DNA of 64,000 bases from Gammaproteobacteria bacterium (GTDB taxonomy: Bacteria > Pseudomonadota > Gammaproteobacteria > HK1): NCBI GenBank assembly GCA_012103455.1, contig WLWT01000001.1, positions 1,970,001 through 2,034,000 on the forward strand, in the 5' to 3' direction. A model generated the notes under the pieces. That model was not told where the DNA came from, ran no database searches, and saw only the letters and a list, made by a program, of their open reading frames with translations. The first letter of the stretch is position 1. Each line of letters opens with the position of its first letter. Position numbers and translations under genes: made by a program. Below, in pieces: positions 34,600-43,697 of the stretch.

Positions 34600-35025
34600 C
34601 CGGTGTTGGCCACTGGCTGACCGCGGTGAACCGGGTCCAGCGGCCATAGCCACGGAGTTGGAACACGGTATAGTCCAGGTCCAGACTCATCAGTTCGACC
34701 AGATGGACCCTGCTTCCATCGCCGCCCTCGCGGGCGCGAGTGGGCGGGTCGATGTGTTGCTCAACAACGCGGGCATTCTAAGAACCGGCCCATTGCTGGA
34801 TGCGGGTGGCGCCGGGGCCGGAGAAGTACTGCGCACGAATCCATTGGCTAGTATTGTTGGTGATGGCGCTGGCACTGCAGGGGGTGGCGCGGGCGCCGGG
34901 GCGCACCAAAACGCCACTCAATGCCCAGCTGTTGGCTGCTCTCCAGGACCTCGCCGCTGGCGAGCCGTGTAGTTGGTGAAACGCTAATCGCCGATGGCGG
35001 TTATATTCTGGATATAGAGTGGTTG
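34600..35025 (+). pseudogene. Short-chain dehydrogenase/reductase relic
   Basis: Parts of an SDR are visible: PAAIATELEHGIVQVQTHQF, GRVDVLLNNAGILRTGPLLD (the NNAG motif), and near the end VVGETLIADGGYILDIEW, the usual final strand. The N-terminal glycine motif and the catalytic YxxxK region are lost or out of frame. Spacer 35026-35176 is AT-richer and may hold the promoter of the ATP-grasp gene. Confidence 0.6.
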
Positions 35026-35176
35026 CGAATTTCGCCACCGGTCCAAAGAATAAATGTTTTTTCTGTTCTGGTGATGAATAAGGAAGTATTCGTCAAATTT
35101 TCAGGTTTGCTGTTGCTTGACGGAGAAAATTAGTCTGTGATCGCGCCCCTTTTCACTGACCTTATGTGGTTTTCAG

Positions 35177-36145
35177 ATGCAACGACCCAAGGTGTACATA
35201 CTGCACGAGAATCAGGCCTGGACGGAGCCACTGGAACGGCGTCTTGATGCGCTCGGCACCCCCTACCAGAGCTGGTTTTTGAATGATGGCCAGGTGGATC
35301 TCGCGAGTGAACCGCCAGCGGGGGTTTTTTATAGCCGCATGAGTGCGTCCGCACACACGCGGGGCCATCGTTTCGCCCCGGAACTGGCGCGCAACGTGCT
35401 TGAATGGCTCGAGCATCACGGGCGCCGTGTGCTCAACGGTACCCGCGCGCTGCGTTTGGAAGTCAGTAAGGTGGCGCAACAATTTGCTCTGACGGCCGAG
35501 GGCATCGAGACGCCGCGCACGGTAGCCGCCCTTGGCCGGCGCGAGATCGTGGCGGCGGCGCGGCAATTCGAGGGTGAATTCATCGTCAAACACAATCGCG
35601 GTGGCAAGGGGCTTGGCGTGCGCAAGTTTGCTGGCGTTGACGTGTTGTTGGCTTATTTGGACAGCGGCGAATACGAACCGCCCGTAGATGGCATTACCCT
35701 GGTGCAGCAGTATATTCGTTCTCCGGCGGCGTTCATCACCCGCTGCGAGTTCGTGGGAGGGCGGTTCCTCTACGCCCTGAGAGTTGATACCTCCCAGGGC
35801 TTTGAGCTGTGTCCGGCGGATATCTGCGCCGCCGCGGGCGCTGTTGGCGCGCTCGGCGATGAGCCGGGAGAAAAATTCTTCATTGATGAGAGCTTCGATA
35901 GCCCGCTTATAGGCAAGTTTCAAACACTGCTCAAGCGCCATCGCATTGATGTGGTGGGCATTGAGTTCATCGTCAATGAGGAAGGGCGGCCTTTTACCTA
36001 CGATATCAACACCAATACCAACTACAACGCGCCCGCCGAGGCGCGGGTTGGTAAATACGGCATGGCCGAGATCGCAACGTTCCTCACCGGGGAATTGGCA
36101 CGCGCTTACCCGGTCCATGCGGCCATCAGTACCGTGGCCAGCTGA
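35177..36145 (+). CDS. ATP-grasp ligase (RimK/glutathione synthetase-like)
   Basis: A 322-residue ATP-grasp enzyme. VYILHENQAW opens a pre-ATP-grasp domain, EFIVKHNRGGKGLGVRKF is the ATP-binding lysine and flexible loop, and DVVGIEFIVNEEGRPFTYDI followed by NTNTNYNAPAE carries the metal ligands. The family joins carboxylates to amines or thiols; the substrate is not identifiable. It may be monocistronic; the next gene converges on it. Confidence 0.78.
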   Translation: MQRPKVYILHENQAWTEPLERRLDALGTPYQSWFLNDGQVDLASEPPAGVFYSRMSASAHTRGHRFAPELARNVLEWLEHHGRRVLNGTRALRLEVSKVAQQFALTAEGIETPRTVAALGRREIVAAARQFEGEFIVKHNRGGKGLGVRKFAGVDVLLAYLDSGEYEPPVDGITLVQQYIRSPAAFITRCEFVGGRFLYALRVDTSQGFELCPADICAAAGAVGALGDEPGEKFFIDESFDSPLIGKFQTLLKRHRIDVVGIEFIVNEEGRPFTYDINTNTNYNAPAEARVGKYGMAEIATFLTGELARAYPVHAAISTVAS

Positions 36146-36286
36146 GCGGGGCGAATTCGCCGTCAAGGCGTCAATGGGCTTCGGCGCCCTGGCCAGCGCT
36201 GAATGGGAACCAGCGCTGAGTGGTAAAAGGTGGCGCAACTCACTTGCCGCAGGCGCGGCCGGTTGCCGCCGGTTAGATGGGACATT

Positions 36287-36314
36287 TCGTCTGCCTCATG
36301 TCGTCTGCCTCAGG
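36287..36314. repeat. 14-bp tandem duplication
   Basis: TCGTCTGCCTCATG followed by TCGTCTGCCTCAGG, in the 164-bp gap between the ATP-grasp and GST genes, directly at the 3' end of the GST gene. Confidence 0.75.
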
Positions 36315-36912
36315 TGGGCGAAGCTTTCATGGGGATGAAGTTGGGTAATGCTTCCACCCGCTCTAGCCACCGGCGTACCGCCCCGTAGGGCGCTAGGGAC
36401 ACATCGCCTTCGGGGGCATGGGCGATATAGGTATAACAAGAGACGTCGGCGAGGGTGGCATTATCGAGGGCTAGCCACTCTCGGCCACTCAGGTGGGTGT
36501 CCATGATCCGCAGCAGGTCTTCGCTTTCCTTGACGGCGGCGTCATGGTCCCAGGGCCGGCCGAATATTTTGACCGCCCGCGCCTTGACCGGCCCGTTGTA
36601 TATGCGCAAGGTGGCAACGGCCAGCCATTCGTGCACCCGCGCCATGGCTAGCGGTTCGTGCGGATACCACGCATCGGCTTGGAATTTGCGCGCCAAGTAC
36701 ACCAGGATGGCGTTGGAGTCGCGCACGAGGGTGCCGTCATCGTCCAGCACCGGGATCTGCCCGAATGGGTTCTTTTCCAGATATCCGGGTAGGCGGTTCT
36801 CGCCACCGGCCAAGTCCACGCTCACCCGTTGGTACGGCTGTGCAAGTAATGCGAGGAACAGCCGGACGCGGTGGCTGTGGCCGGATATCTCACCGTCGTA
36901 CAGGGTCAGCAT
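36310..36912 (-). CDS. Glutathione S-transferase
   Basis: A 200-residue cytosolic GST. The thioredoxin-like N-terminal domain reads MLTLYDGEISGHSHRVRLFL, with FGQIPVLDDDGTLVRDSNAI supplying the cis-proline and the glutathione gamma-glutamyl contact (DSNA). The C-terminal all-helical domain has NATLADVSCYTYIAHAPEGD. Glutathione conjugation or peroxidase function is likely; substrate unknown. It is divergent from the DUF1932 oxidoreductase with about 64 bp between them. Confidence 0.85.
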   Translation of the reverse strand: MLTLYDGEISGHSHRVRLFLALLAQPYQRVSVDLAGGENRLPGYLEKNPFGQIPVLDDDGTLVRDSNAILVYLARKFQADAWYPHEPLAMARVHEWLAVATLRIYNGPVKARAVKIFGRPWDHDAAVKESEDLLRIMDTHLSGREWLALDNATLADVSCYTYIAHAPEGDVSLAPYGAVRRWLERVEALPNFIPMKASPT

Positions 36913-36976
36913 AGCGGATCACCTCAAGAAGACTTTGGCGAGTATTGTGTAGCGAATCTCTCGAGAGTTGATAACA

Positions 36977-37831
36977 ATGGCAATCTTATTGTTGAATCCT
37001 GGTCAAATGGGTGCGGCTTTAGGGGCCGCGCTGGCTACCCGTCACGACACTTTGTGGGTGGCGCAGGGGCGCGGTGCATCGAGCAGGGCGCGGGCCGAAA
37101 CGGGCGGGTTGCGCGAAGTGGCTACGCTGGCGCGGGGCTTGCAACAGGCCGACATCGTGTTCTCCGTGGTGCCGCCGGCCAGCGCCCAGGACACGGCGGC
37201 GGCGGTGGCCCGACACGGCTACCAGGGCGTGTACGTGGATGCCAACGCGGTATCGCCGGCCACCGGGCAGGCGGTGGCGCGGACGGTGCAAGCGGTTGGC
37301 GCCCGTGCCGTGGACGGCGGCATCATCGGGCCACCGCCGCAGCAGCGCGGGGATACCCGTCTTTATCTGTCCGGTCCCGGCGCCGCCGGGGTGGCGGCGC
37401 TGCTCGAGGGGGCTTTGTTCGAAGCCATCGTCTTAAACGAGGAAGCCGGTTCCACCGCCGCCTCCGCTCTCAAGATGGCTTACGCCGGCTGGACCAAGGC
37501 GTCATCGGCACTGCTGTTGAATGTGCGCGCCCTGGCCCGGGCGGCGGGCGTGGAACAGGCTTTGCTGGACGAGTGGGCCATCTCCATGCCGGATCTGCCG
37601 CAACGCTCCGAGCGCAGCGCCACCGCCAATGCCCACAAAGCATGGCGCTTCGTGGGCGAGATGCACGAGATCGCCGACACCATGGCGAGCCAAGAAGGCT
37701 TACCGGAGGAGTTTCACCGGGCGGCGGCGGCGCTGTGGGAGCGTCTGGCGGCATTCAAAGACGACATGGAGGCCGAGCCGGCGGCGGTCTTCGAGCAGCT
37801 CGCCGGTGGGGGTGATGCCGGGTCTTCTTGA
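36977..37831 (+). CDS. NAD(P)-binding oxidoreductase with DUF1932 domain
   Basis: A 284-residue protein from ATG 36977 (a TTG frame opens nine bases earlier). The Rossmann start MAILLLNPGQMGAALGAAL is followed by DIVFSVVPPASA and VDANAVSPATG. The C-terminal DUF1932 domain has SALKMAYAGWTKASSAL, with lysine in the position of the HIBADH catalytic lysine. Related proteins are 6-phosphogluconate-dehydrogenase-like reductases of unknown substrate. Confidence 0.8.
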   Translation: MAILLLNPGQMGAALGAALATRHDTLWVAQGRGASSRARAETGGLREVATLARGLQQADIVFSVVPPASAQDTAAAVARHGYQGVYVDANAVSPATGQAVARTVQAVGARAVDGGIIGPPPQQRGDTRLYLSGPGAAGVAALLEGALFEAIVLNEEAGSTAASALKMAYAGWTKASSALLLNVRALARAAGVEQALLDEWAISMPDLPQRSERSATANAHKAWRFVGEMHEIADTMASQEGLPEEFHRAAAALWERLAAFKDDMEAEPAAVFEQLAGGGDAGSS

Positions 37832-37842
37832 GGGTAGGGACC

Positions 37843-37881
37843 CGTTGCTGTTGATGCCTGGTGTTGCCGTTGATGCCTGGA
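37843..37881. repeat. 19-bp imperfect tandem duplication
   Basis: GTTGCTGTTGATGCCTGGT (37844-37862) then GTTGCCGTTGATGCCTGGA (37863-37881) in the 51-bp convergent gap between the DUF1932 and EgtD-like genes. Confidence 0.6.
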
Positions 37882-37882
37882 T

Positions 37883-38989
37883 CTATAAAGCAACCCCGCC
37901 GCCGCTGATAGTTTTGACCACGCGCCAGAGTGAATCGGCGAACCACCGCTTGCTATCGTGCAATGTATCGGCGATGGCGAACCCGGTGCTATCGGCCAGA
38001 CTACGGATATCGGACTCCAAATATTTATAGGAGTATTCGGTGTGTATGGGTTCCCAAGCGTCGAAATGGAAGTTCGAATGCAAGGTGTCGATGGCGACGG
38101 TCTGTTTTTCCATGCTGACCAGATAACTCTCCATCGCGCCGGTAAATACGTCGTAGGTTGAATAGTGGCGAAACTTGTCAAGATCGAAATGACCGCCCAG
38201 TTCCCGGTTGATCCGGTTGAGCAAGTTCATGTTGAAAGCGGCGGTCACGCCTTTGGCATCGTTATAGGCGGCTAGCAGCAAGTCGATGTCTTTTTTGAGG
38301 TCAAAACCTGTCAGCACATAGTCACCGGGATTGAGCGCCGACCAGAGTTGGCGCAGGAAAGTGCGGGCCTGGGCGCGGTTGAAGTTGCCTATATTGGAGC
38401 CTAGAAACAAAACCAAGTTGACGCGGCCGTCATCATTGGCCGTGAGCCAATGGAGGGCGGCGATATACTCCGCCACCAAGCCCTTGACCGGCAGTCCCGG
38501 CAATTCGCCCGCCAGTGTTTCGCAAGCCGTGCGCAAGGCTTGCTCGGATATGTCTATGGGCACGTATGTCACATCAGCACCGGCGGCCTGAAGCTGATGC
38601 AACAGCCGCACGGTCTTGGCGCCATCGCCCGCGCCTAGGTCTACCAGGTTGACGGGGGTGCCGGCGAACCTGGCGGCGATGGCGGGGCCGTGTGCCTCGA
38701 TGATCTCAGCTTCACAGCGCGTGGGGTAGTATTCCTCAAGCGTCATGATCTGGCGAAACAGGCCGCTGCCCCGGTCGTCGTAGAGATAGCGTGACGAAAG
38801 CCGTTTGGGCCGCTCGGAAAGCCCCTCCAGGACGGAGCCAGCGAACTCGTTGAGCGGCAATGTGGGGATGTCGGTGGGGAGCAGGACATGGTAGATGCCG
38901 AGTTTGGCTGGCGAGGCCTTGGCCGGCGATGGGTTGGATGGCAATGGCTTGGATGGCAATGGCTTGGATGGCAATGGCTTGGATGGCAT
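37883..38989 (-). CDS. egtD: L-histidine N(alpha)-methyltransferase (EgtD-like)
   Basis: A 368-residue SAM-dependent methyltransferase that trimethylates histidine to hercynine, the first step to ergothioneine. YLYDDRGSGLFRQIMTLEEY and VNLVDLGAGDGAKTVRLL form the family start and SAM motif; NLVLFLGSNIGNFNRAQA and SFHFDxWE-type NFHFDAWEPIHTEYSYKY are diagnostic. No EgtB is adjacent, so the pathway is not proven. Residues 2-21 are a repeat of PSKPL units from a 15-bp tandem array at 38934-38993. An ATG 12 bases upstream (39001) is possible; AAGGATGATTTCACC favours 38989. Confidence 0.8.
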   Translation of the reverse strand: MPSKPLPSKPLPSKPLPSNPSPAKASPAKLGIYHVLLPTDIPTLPLNEFAGSVLEGLSERPKRLSSRYLYDDRGSGLFRQIMTLEEYYPTRCEAEIIEAHGPAIAARFAGTPVNLVDLGAGDGAKTVRLLHQLQAAGADVTYVPIDISEQALRTACETLAGELPGLPVKGLVAEYIAALHWLTANDDGRVNLVLFLGSNIGNFNRAQARTFLRQLWSALNPGDYVLTGFDLKKDIDLLLAAYNDAKGVTAAFNMNLLNRINRELGGHFDLDKFRHYSTYDVFTGAMESYLVSMEKQTVAIDTLHSNFHFDAWEPIHTEYSYKYLESDIRSLADSTGFAIADTLHDSKRWFADSLWRVVKTISGGGVAL

Positions 38990-38993
38990 TGGT
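38934..38993. repeat. Four 15-bp tandem units at the start of the egtD-like gene
   Basis: TTGGATGGCAATGGC at 38934, 38949 and 38964 and TTGGATGGCATTGGT at 38979. On the minus strand it encodes repeated PSKPL. It includes the start codon region, so unit number could alter the N-terminus without shifting frame. Confidence 0.9.
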
Positions 38994-39042
38994 GAAATCA
39001 TCCTTTTCGGTTCGCGGATGGGTATTGCGCAAAGGTATTAGT

Positions 39043-40245
39043 GTGAATGAAACCACCATAGACGTGCGCGCCGCGCGCCGGTTAGTGTTGGCCAGAGCAG
39101 GTTTACTGCGCCCGCAATGGACCGGTTTGCCGGCTCACTGTGCGGCCCGCGGACGGTGGGCTAGCCGGTGTTGTCACGCGGTGATCGGCCGCTTCGGTTA
39201 TTTGCAGTTGGATACGGTAGCGATTGCCGGCGCCCGCACACAGGGGTTGGTGCTCGCTGCCAGGCTGCCCGGTCTGGACGCCCGGCATGTGGAAACCTTG
39301 CTGCAGCCCGGTGAGCCGTTATTCGAATACTGGGGGCATGAAGCCTCCTGGTTGCCGATGGCGCTCTATCCTTACTTCGGTTTTCGCCGGCGCGCTTTTA
39401 GGGTGCACCCTTGGTGGGGCGATCTGCTGGTGGAACAGCGGCGTTTGGCGGCGCGACTGCTGGATCGGATCCGCGTTGTAGGCCCTTTGCGATCGCTTGA
39501 TCTGGAAGGCGAGAGCGCGGCCGGGTGGTGGAATATCAAGCTCGCTAAGCGAGTGGCCGAGGCATTGTGGTCGGCGGGGGACTTGGCTATCGCCGCACGG
39601 GTCAATTTTCAGCGTGTCTATGATCTGCCGGAACGGGTTATTCCAGGTGATGTGCTCGCCGAGGAAGTCACCGATGGGCAGGCGTATGCTGCCTTGTTGT
39701 TAAAAGCGCTCGAGGGACACGGATGGGCCACCACCTCGACCATGGCGGCGACCTGGCGCTTGCGTCATTGCAGGGCCGAGATCGAAGCGGCGCTGGCGCA
39801 ACTAAAGGAGGCCGGAGCCATCATTCCATGCCGTTTGACGGGCGCTTGTAAAGACGTCAGCGGATGGATACGGCCGGCGGACTTGGAGTTGGCGCAGCGC
39901 TTGGCGGGGATGCGCTTGCGGCGGGATAAAGCGGTGTTTCTCTCCCCTTTCGATCCGGTATTGTGGGATCGGGCACGGGCAGCATTGTTGTTCGGCTTCG
40001 AGCACTTGCTCGAGATCTACAAACCGGCAGCGAGACGCCGGTACGGTTATTACGTATTGCCGGCCTTGGCCGGTGACGAGTTCATCGGGCGGGTGGATTT
40101 GAAAGCGTTTAGGGATGACGGTTACATTGAAATCCGGGCGGAGCATTTCGAACGGGACACACCGACGGCCCGCGAGAGGGCCGCCATGGCAAGCGCGTAC
40201 CAGCGGCATGGCAGCGCAGTGGGAATAGACCGTTTTCGCCCTTAA
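39043..40245 (+). CDS. YcaQ-family winged-helix protein (crosslink-repair glycosylase family)
   Basis: A 400-residue protein of the HTH_42/YcaQ family. RAARRLVLARAGLL, FGYLQLDTVAIAGARTQGLV (the QxD-like site VAxxxR), EYWGHEASWLPM and FDPVLWDRARAALLFGF are typical. E. coli YcaQ is a DNA glycosylase that unhooks interstrand crosslinks; that role here is by homology. GTG 39043 is chosen because the frame upstream runs through the egtD-like repeat. It is divergent from egtD; the 53-bp gap holds both promoters or leaders. The 170-bp spacer 40246-40415 shows no gene. Confidence 0.8.
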   Translation: MNETTIDVRAARRLVLARAGLLRPQWTGLPAHCAARGRWASRCCHAVIGRFGYLQLDTVAIAGARTQGLVLAARLPGLDARHVETLLQPGEPLFEYWGHEASWLPMALYPYFGFRRRAFRVHPWWGDLLVEQRRLAARLLDRIRVVGPLRSLDLEGESAAGWWNIKLAKRVAEALWSAGDLAIAARVNFQRVYDLPERVIPGDVLAEEVTDGQAYAALLLKALEGHGWATTSTMAATWRLRHCRAEIEAALAQLKEAGAIIPCRLTGACKDVSGWIRPADLELAQRLAGMRLRRDKAVFLSPFDPVLWDRARAALLFGFEHLLEIYKPAARRRYGYYVLPALAGDEFIGRVDLKAFRDDGYIEIRAEHFERDTPTARERAAMASAYQRHGSAVGIDRFRP

Positions 40246-40415
40246 AGAGCCTATTCTGGTGAGCGCCATTATCCCTGTCTGTATGATTGCCACCGAAGGG
40301 CCGCGAGCGGCGTATTACCTATTGGTGCCCCCGTTGCCAGGTGCGGATCGCGTATGATGGCGGCGGCATAATTAACCCCAAAAAATAGCCTTAGACCCGA
40401 GAGGAGGAACTGACA

Positions 40416-41612
40416 TTGAAACCATTGACGTCAAGGCGCTTAATCGCTGCTGTTTTGGCCGCTGGCCTGGCGTTGTCCGCTAGCGCTTATGCGGCCACCG
40501 TTAAGATCGGATTCGTCACTACCTTGACCACCCCGGCGGCGATCATCGGCAACGATATGCGTGATGCCGCCGAGTTGGCGCTGGAGCACTTGGCGCATAA
40601 AGCCGGCGCTACCGATATGCAAGTGATCTACGGTGACGATGAGTTCAACCCGCAAAAAGGCAAACAAGCAACGGAGCGCTTGATCAAGCAGGACAAGGTG
40701 GACATCGTGACCGGCTACATCTGGTCACATGTTTTGCTGGCCTCATCGAAAGTAGTACTGGACTCTGGCCGCATTCTGCTAAGCGCCAACGCAGGTCCTT
40801 CGCAACTGGCCGGAAAGGGCTGCCATAAAAACTTTTTTAATATTTCTTGGCAAAACGATCAGACCCCGATGGCGATGGGTGAGGTGCTGAACAAAAAAGG
40901 TGTTAAATCTCTCTACGTCATCGCGCCGAATTACGCCGCTGGCAAGAATATGATGGCGGGTGTGGAGCGTACGTTCAAAGGAAAAATAGTCGGTAAGGAT
41001 ATGACCAAGTGGCCGGCGCAGATCGATTGGGCGGCGGAGTTGTCCAAAGTCAGGGCGGCTGCTCCGGATGGCGTGTTCATCTTTTATCCGGGCAAACACG
41101 GACCGGCGTTTATCTCCCAATACCAGCAGGCCGGACTCGAAGGCAAAATACCGCTCTATACCGTATTTACAGTGGACTCGCTCAGCTTGCCCAGGTTTCA
41201 AAAAGCGAATATGACCGGGGTCATGGGCAGCACTATGACCCAGTTCTGGGGACCGGATCTCGATAATCCGCAGAACGAGAAGTTCGTCGATGGCTTTAAG
41301 GCTAAATACAACCGGTATCCGAGTTTTTTCGCGGCGCAAAGTTATGATGCGATTCATATGATCGCAGCGGCGGTCGCGGCGGTAGGCGGCGATGCCAGCG
41401 ATGTAGATGGTATGCGGGCCGCCATGGAGGCGGCCAGTTTCCCGTCCGTGCGTGGCAGTTTCAAAATGGGCGTTAATCATTTTCCGGTGCAGAATTTCTA
41501 CAGCCGGGAAGTGGTGGAAGATGCCGACGGCGTTTGGACCACGGCGATCCGCGAGGTGGTGCTGACCGATCATGTCGATCCTTATGCCAGCCTATGCAAG
41601 ATGAAGCGCTAG
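40416..41612 (+). CDS. Periplasmic substrate-binding protein of a branched-chain amino acid-type ABC transporter
   Basis: A 398-residue secreted protein. The signal RLIAAVLAAGLALSASAYA precedes VKIGFVTTLTTPAAIIGNDM, with the two-lobed type I binding fold (VIYGDDEFNPQKGKQATERL, NISWQNDQTPMAMGEVL, FAAQSYDAIHMIAAAV). Starts with TTG at 40416 after a strong GAGGAGGAAC. The ligand is not known; LivK homologs bind amino acids, amides, urea or aromatic acids. First gene of the cluster and separated by a hairpin from the permease genes. Confidence 0.88.
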   Translation: MKPLTSRRLIAAVLAAGLALSASAYAATVKIGFVTTLTTPAAIIGNDMRDAAELALEHLAHKAGATDMQVIYGDDEFNPQKGKQATERLIKQDKVDIVTGYIWSHVLLASSKVVLDSGRILLSANAGPSQLAGKGCHKNFFNISWQNDQTPMAMGEVLNKKGVKSLYVIAPNYAAGKNMMAGVERTFKGKIVGKDMTKWPAQIDWAAELSKVRAAAPDGVFIFYPGKHGPAFISQYQQAGLEGKIPLYTVFTVDSLSLPRFQKANMTGVMGSTMTQFWGPDLDNPQNEKFVDGFKAKYNRYPSFFAAQSYDAIHMIAAAVAAVGGDASDVDGMRAAMEAASFPSVRGSFKMGVNHFPVQNFYSREVVEDADGVWTTAIREVVLTDHVDPYASLCKMKR

Positions 41613-41629
41613 CTGGCTGCTGGTTATTT

Positions 41630-41657
41630 TAGAGCGCGGGCTCAGTCCCGCGCTCTA
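41630..41657 (+). terminator. Intercistronic hairpin after the binding-protein gene
   Basis: TAGAGCGCGGG and CCCGCGCTCTA pair perfectly over 11 bp around CTCAGT, followed by a pyrimidine-rich stretch that includes a T run (CTTTTTTT near 41670). It sits between the binding-protein and permease genes and would give partial termination or stabilise the upstream mRNA, so that more binding protein than permease is made. Confidence 0.7.
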
Positions 41658-41692
41658 CTTCCCTGGATCTTCCTTTTTTTCCGGGCATCGAG

Positions 41693-42622
41693 GTGGACTG
41701 GGTTCTATTGGCCGAACAGTGCCTGAACGGTTTCCAATTGGGCGTGCTTTTGTTCTTGTTGGCGGCCGGGTTGACACTCACCTTCGGCATCATGGACTTC
41801 GTCAATTTGGCGCATGGCACGTTTTATATGCTGGGCGCTTTTATCTGCGCCACTTTCACTGTCTGGCTCGAGTCATACGCCTTGGCTATCGTGCTGGGGC
41901 TTCCTTGTGTCTGTGCCATAGGCATGCTGGTGGAGCGGGTGGCGCTGCGCACTTTGTATCAACGCGACCATTTGGATCAGGTGTTGGCTACGTTCGGTCT
42001 TATTTTGTTTTTTAATGAACTGGTGCAAGTGGTATGGCCGCTGGACGGCATGACTATCGCACTGCCTGCGGCGCTGTCGCGTCCGGTGCCTTTGTTTTTG
42101 GGCATCGAATATTCATCGTTTCGCCTTACTATTATCGCCGCCGGGTTGGGCGTGGCCGCCGTGCTTTGGTTCCTGGTGGCGCGCACGCGGGTGGGCATGC
42201 AGGTGCGCGCCGGGGCCTCCAACCGGGCCATGGCGGGGGCGCTCGGGATCAATATCGCGCTTTTGTTTACTGTCGTATTCGGCATAGGAGCGATGTTGGC
42301 GGGGCTTGCCGGTATGTTGATGGCGCCGATTCTAGGTGCCAACAGCGGTATGGGTGAGCAGATCATTATTCTCACTTTTGTGGTGATCGTGGTCGGTGGC
42401 ATCGGCTCTATACGCGGCGCCTTCGTGGCAGCACTGCTGATCGGATTGATCGATACCTTGGGCCGAGCGTTTTTGGATGTGTTGCTGTTGGCCGTGTTAT
42501 CTGCCAATGCCGCCGAAGCGGCCGGGCCGGCGCTCTCTTCGATGCTGATCTATATCTTTATGGTGGCGGTGTTGTTTTTACGCCCCCAAGGTTTGTTCGC
42601 AGCCCGCGGGGCTGCTCCATGA
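41693..42622 (+). CDS. ABC transporter permease (LivH-like)
   Basis: A 309-residue inner-membrane permease of the branched-chain amino acid type. NGFQLGVLLFLLAAGLTLTF, GIMDFVNLAHGTFYMLGAFI and the coupling segment AGASNRAMAGALGINIALLF are characteristic. It has about eight transmembrane helices. GTG 41693 is the start. It overlaps livM by ATGA. Confidence 0.88.
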   Translation: MDWVLLAEQCLNGFQLGVLLFLLAAGLTLTFGIMDFVNLAHGTFYMLGAFICATFTVWLESYALAIVLGLPCVCAIGMLVERVALRTLYQRDHLDQVLATFGLILFFNELVQVVWPLDGMTIALPAALSRPVPLFLGIEYSSFRLTIIAAGLGVAAVLWFLVARTRVGMQVRAGASNRAMAGALGINIALLFTVVFGIGAMLAGLAGMLMAPILGANSGMGEQIIILTFVVIVVGGIGSIRGAFVAALLIGLIDTLGRAFLDVLLLAVLSANAAEAAGPALSSMLIYIFMVAVLFLRPQGLFAARGAAP

Positions 42623-43656
42623 GCGCCGTGTTACACAGTGCTAAGGGTTGGTTTGCCGTCACTGTGCTCGCCATCTGCGCGCTGATGCCGCTTATCGCTC
42701 ATCTGATGGACGAGCCTTTTTATCAAGATGTGTTCGCCCGCACCATGATTTGGGCCATCGCCGCGCTCAGCTTGAATTTAATCCTCGGCTACGGGGGCAT
42801 GGTGAGTTTCGGTCATGCCGTGTACCTGGGTATAGGCGGCTACGCGGTGGGCATTGCCGCTTATTACGAAGTGAGCAGTGCCTGGGTCCAGTGGCCTATA
42901 GGATTGGCGGCCAGCGCTTTGGTGGCGTTGTTGTTCGGCATTATCAGTCTTAGAACCCGCGGCCTTTATTTCATCATGATCACCATGGCGCTGACGCAGA
43001 TGGTGTATTTCCTGGCCATCAGTGTGGATGAATACGGCTCTGACGATGGCCTTGTCATCTATCAACGCAGTCAGTTCGGTGTCGATTTTTATTCCCTGGA
43101 TGAACCGCTTCATCTGTACTACACCATCTTGGCCATATTATTGCTGAGTCTTTGGGTGTCATGGCGTTTGGTGGGGTCGCGCTTCGGCATGGTGGTGCGG
43201 GGCAGCCGCTCGAATTGGCAAAGGGTGGAGGCGATGGGGTATCACACGTTCAGGTACCGCTTGGTCTGCTTTGTGATCGCCGGCGTGATGTGCGGCGCCG
43301 CTGGCCTATTAAGCGCCAACATGGAGGCTTTTGTCAGTCCTGATGTTATGCACTGGACCCGTTCGGGAGAGCTTATTTTCATGGTGGTGCTGGGCGGCAT
43401 GGGTTCGCTGTTCGGGCCGGTGGCCGGTGCCGGTGCGTTTTGGTTAACGGCCGAGTTCTTGCCGCAATTGTTGGCGGGATGGTTACCACAGGTGGCCGGA
43501 TTAGTGCTCTGCGAGGCCGCCACTCAGTCGGTGGCTGCGTTGGGCGAATACCTGGGCGAACACTGGCATCTGGTGTTCGGACCGTTTTTGGTCGGGGTGG
43601 TGTTGTTTGCGCCGCGCGGTATCAATGGATTGTTCGAGCGCCGAGCCAGTGGTTGA
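42619..43656 (+). CDS. ABC transporter permease (LivM-like)
   Basis: A 345-residue permease. LNLILGYGGMVSFGHAVYLG and TRGLYFIMITMALTQMVYFL are LivM hallmarks; RGSRSNWQRVEAMGYHTFRY is the coupling region. It forms the channel with LivH. Its stop (43654-43656) lies in the first unit of a 16-bp tandem array separating it from the ATPase gene. Confidence 0.88.
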   Translation: MSAVLHSAKGWFAVTVLAICALMPLIAHLMDEPFYQDVFARTMIWAIAALSLNLILGYGGMVSFGHAVYLGIGGYAVGIAAYYEVSSAWVQWPIGLAASALVALLFGIISLRTRGLYFIMITMALTQMVYFLAISVDEYGSDDGLVIYQRSQFGVDFYSLDEPLHLYYTILAILLLSLWVSWRLVGSRFGMVVRGSRSNWQRVEAMGYHTFRYRLVCFVIAGVMCGAAGLLSANMEAFVSPDVMHWTRSGELIFMVVLGGMGSLFGPVAGAGAFWLTAEFLPQLLAGWLPQVAGLVLCEAATQSVAALGEYLGEHWHLVFGPFLVGVVLFAPRGINGLFERRASG

Positions 43657-43697
43657 TACCTCGGGTGGTTGATACCTCGGGTGGTTGATACCTCGGG
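43650..43697 (+). repeat. Three 16-bp tandem units between livM and livG
   Basis: TGGTTGATACCTCGGG at 43650, 43666 and 43682. The first carries the livM stop; the third runs into the livG start, so unit number sets the intercistronic distance and the leader before livG. Confidence 0.92.
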
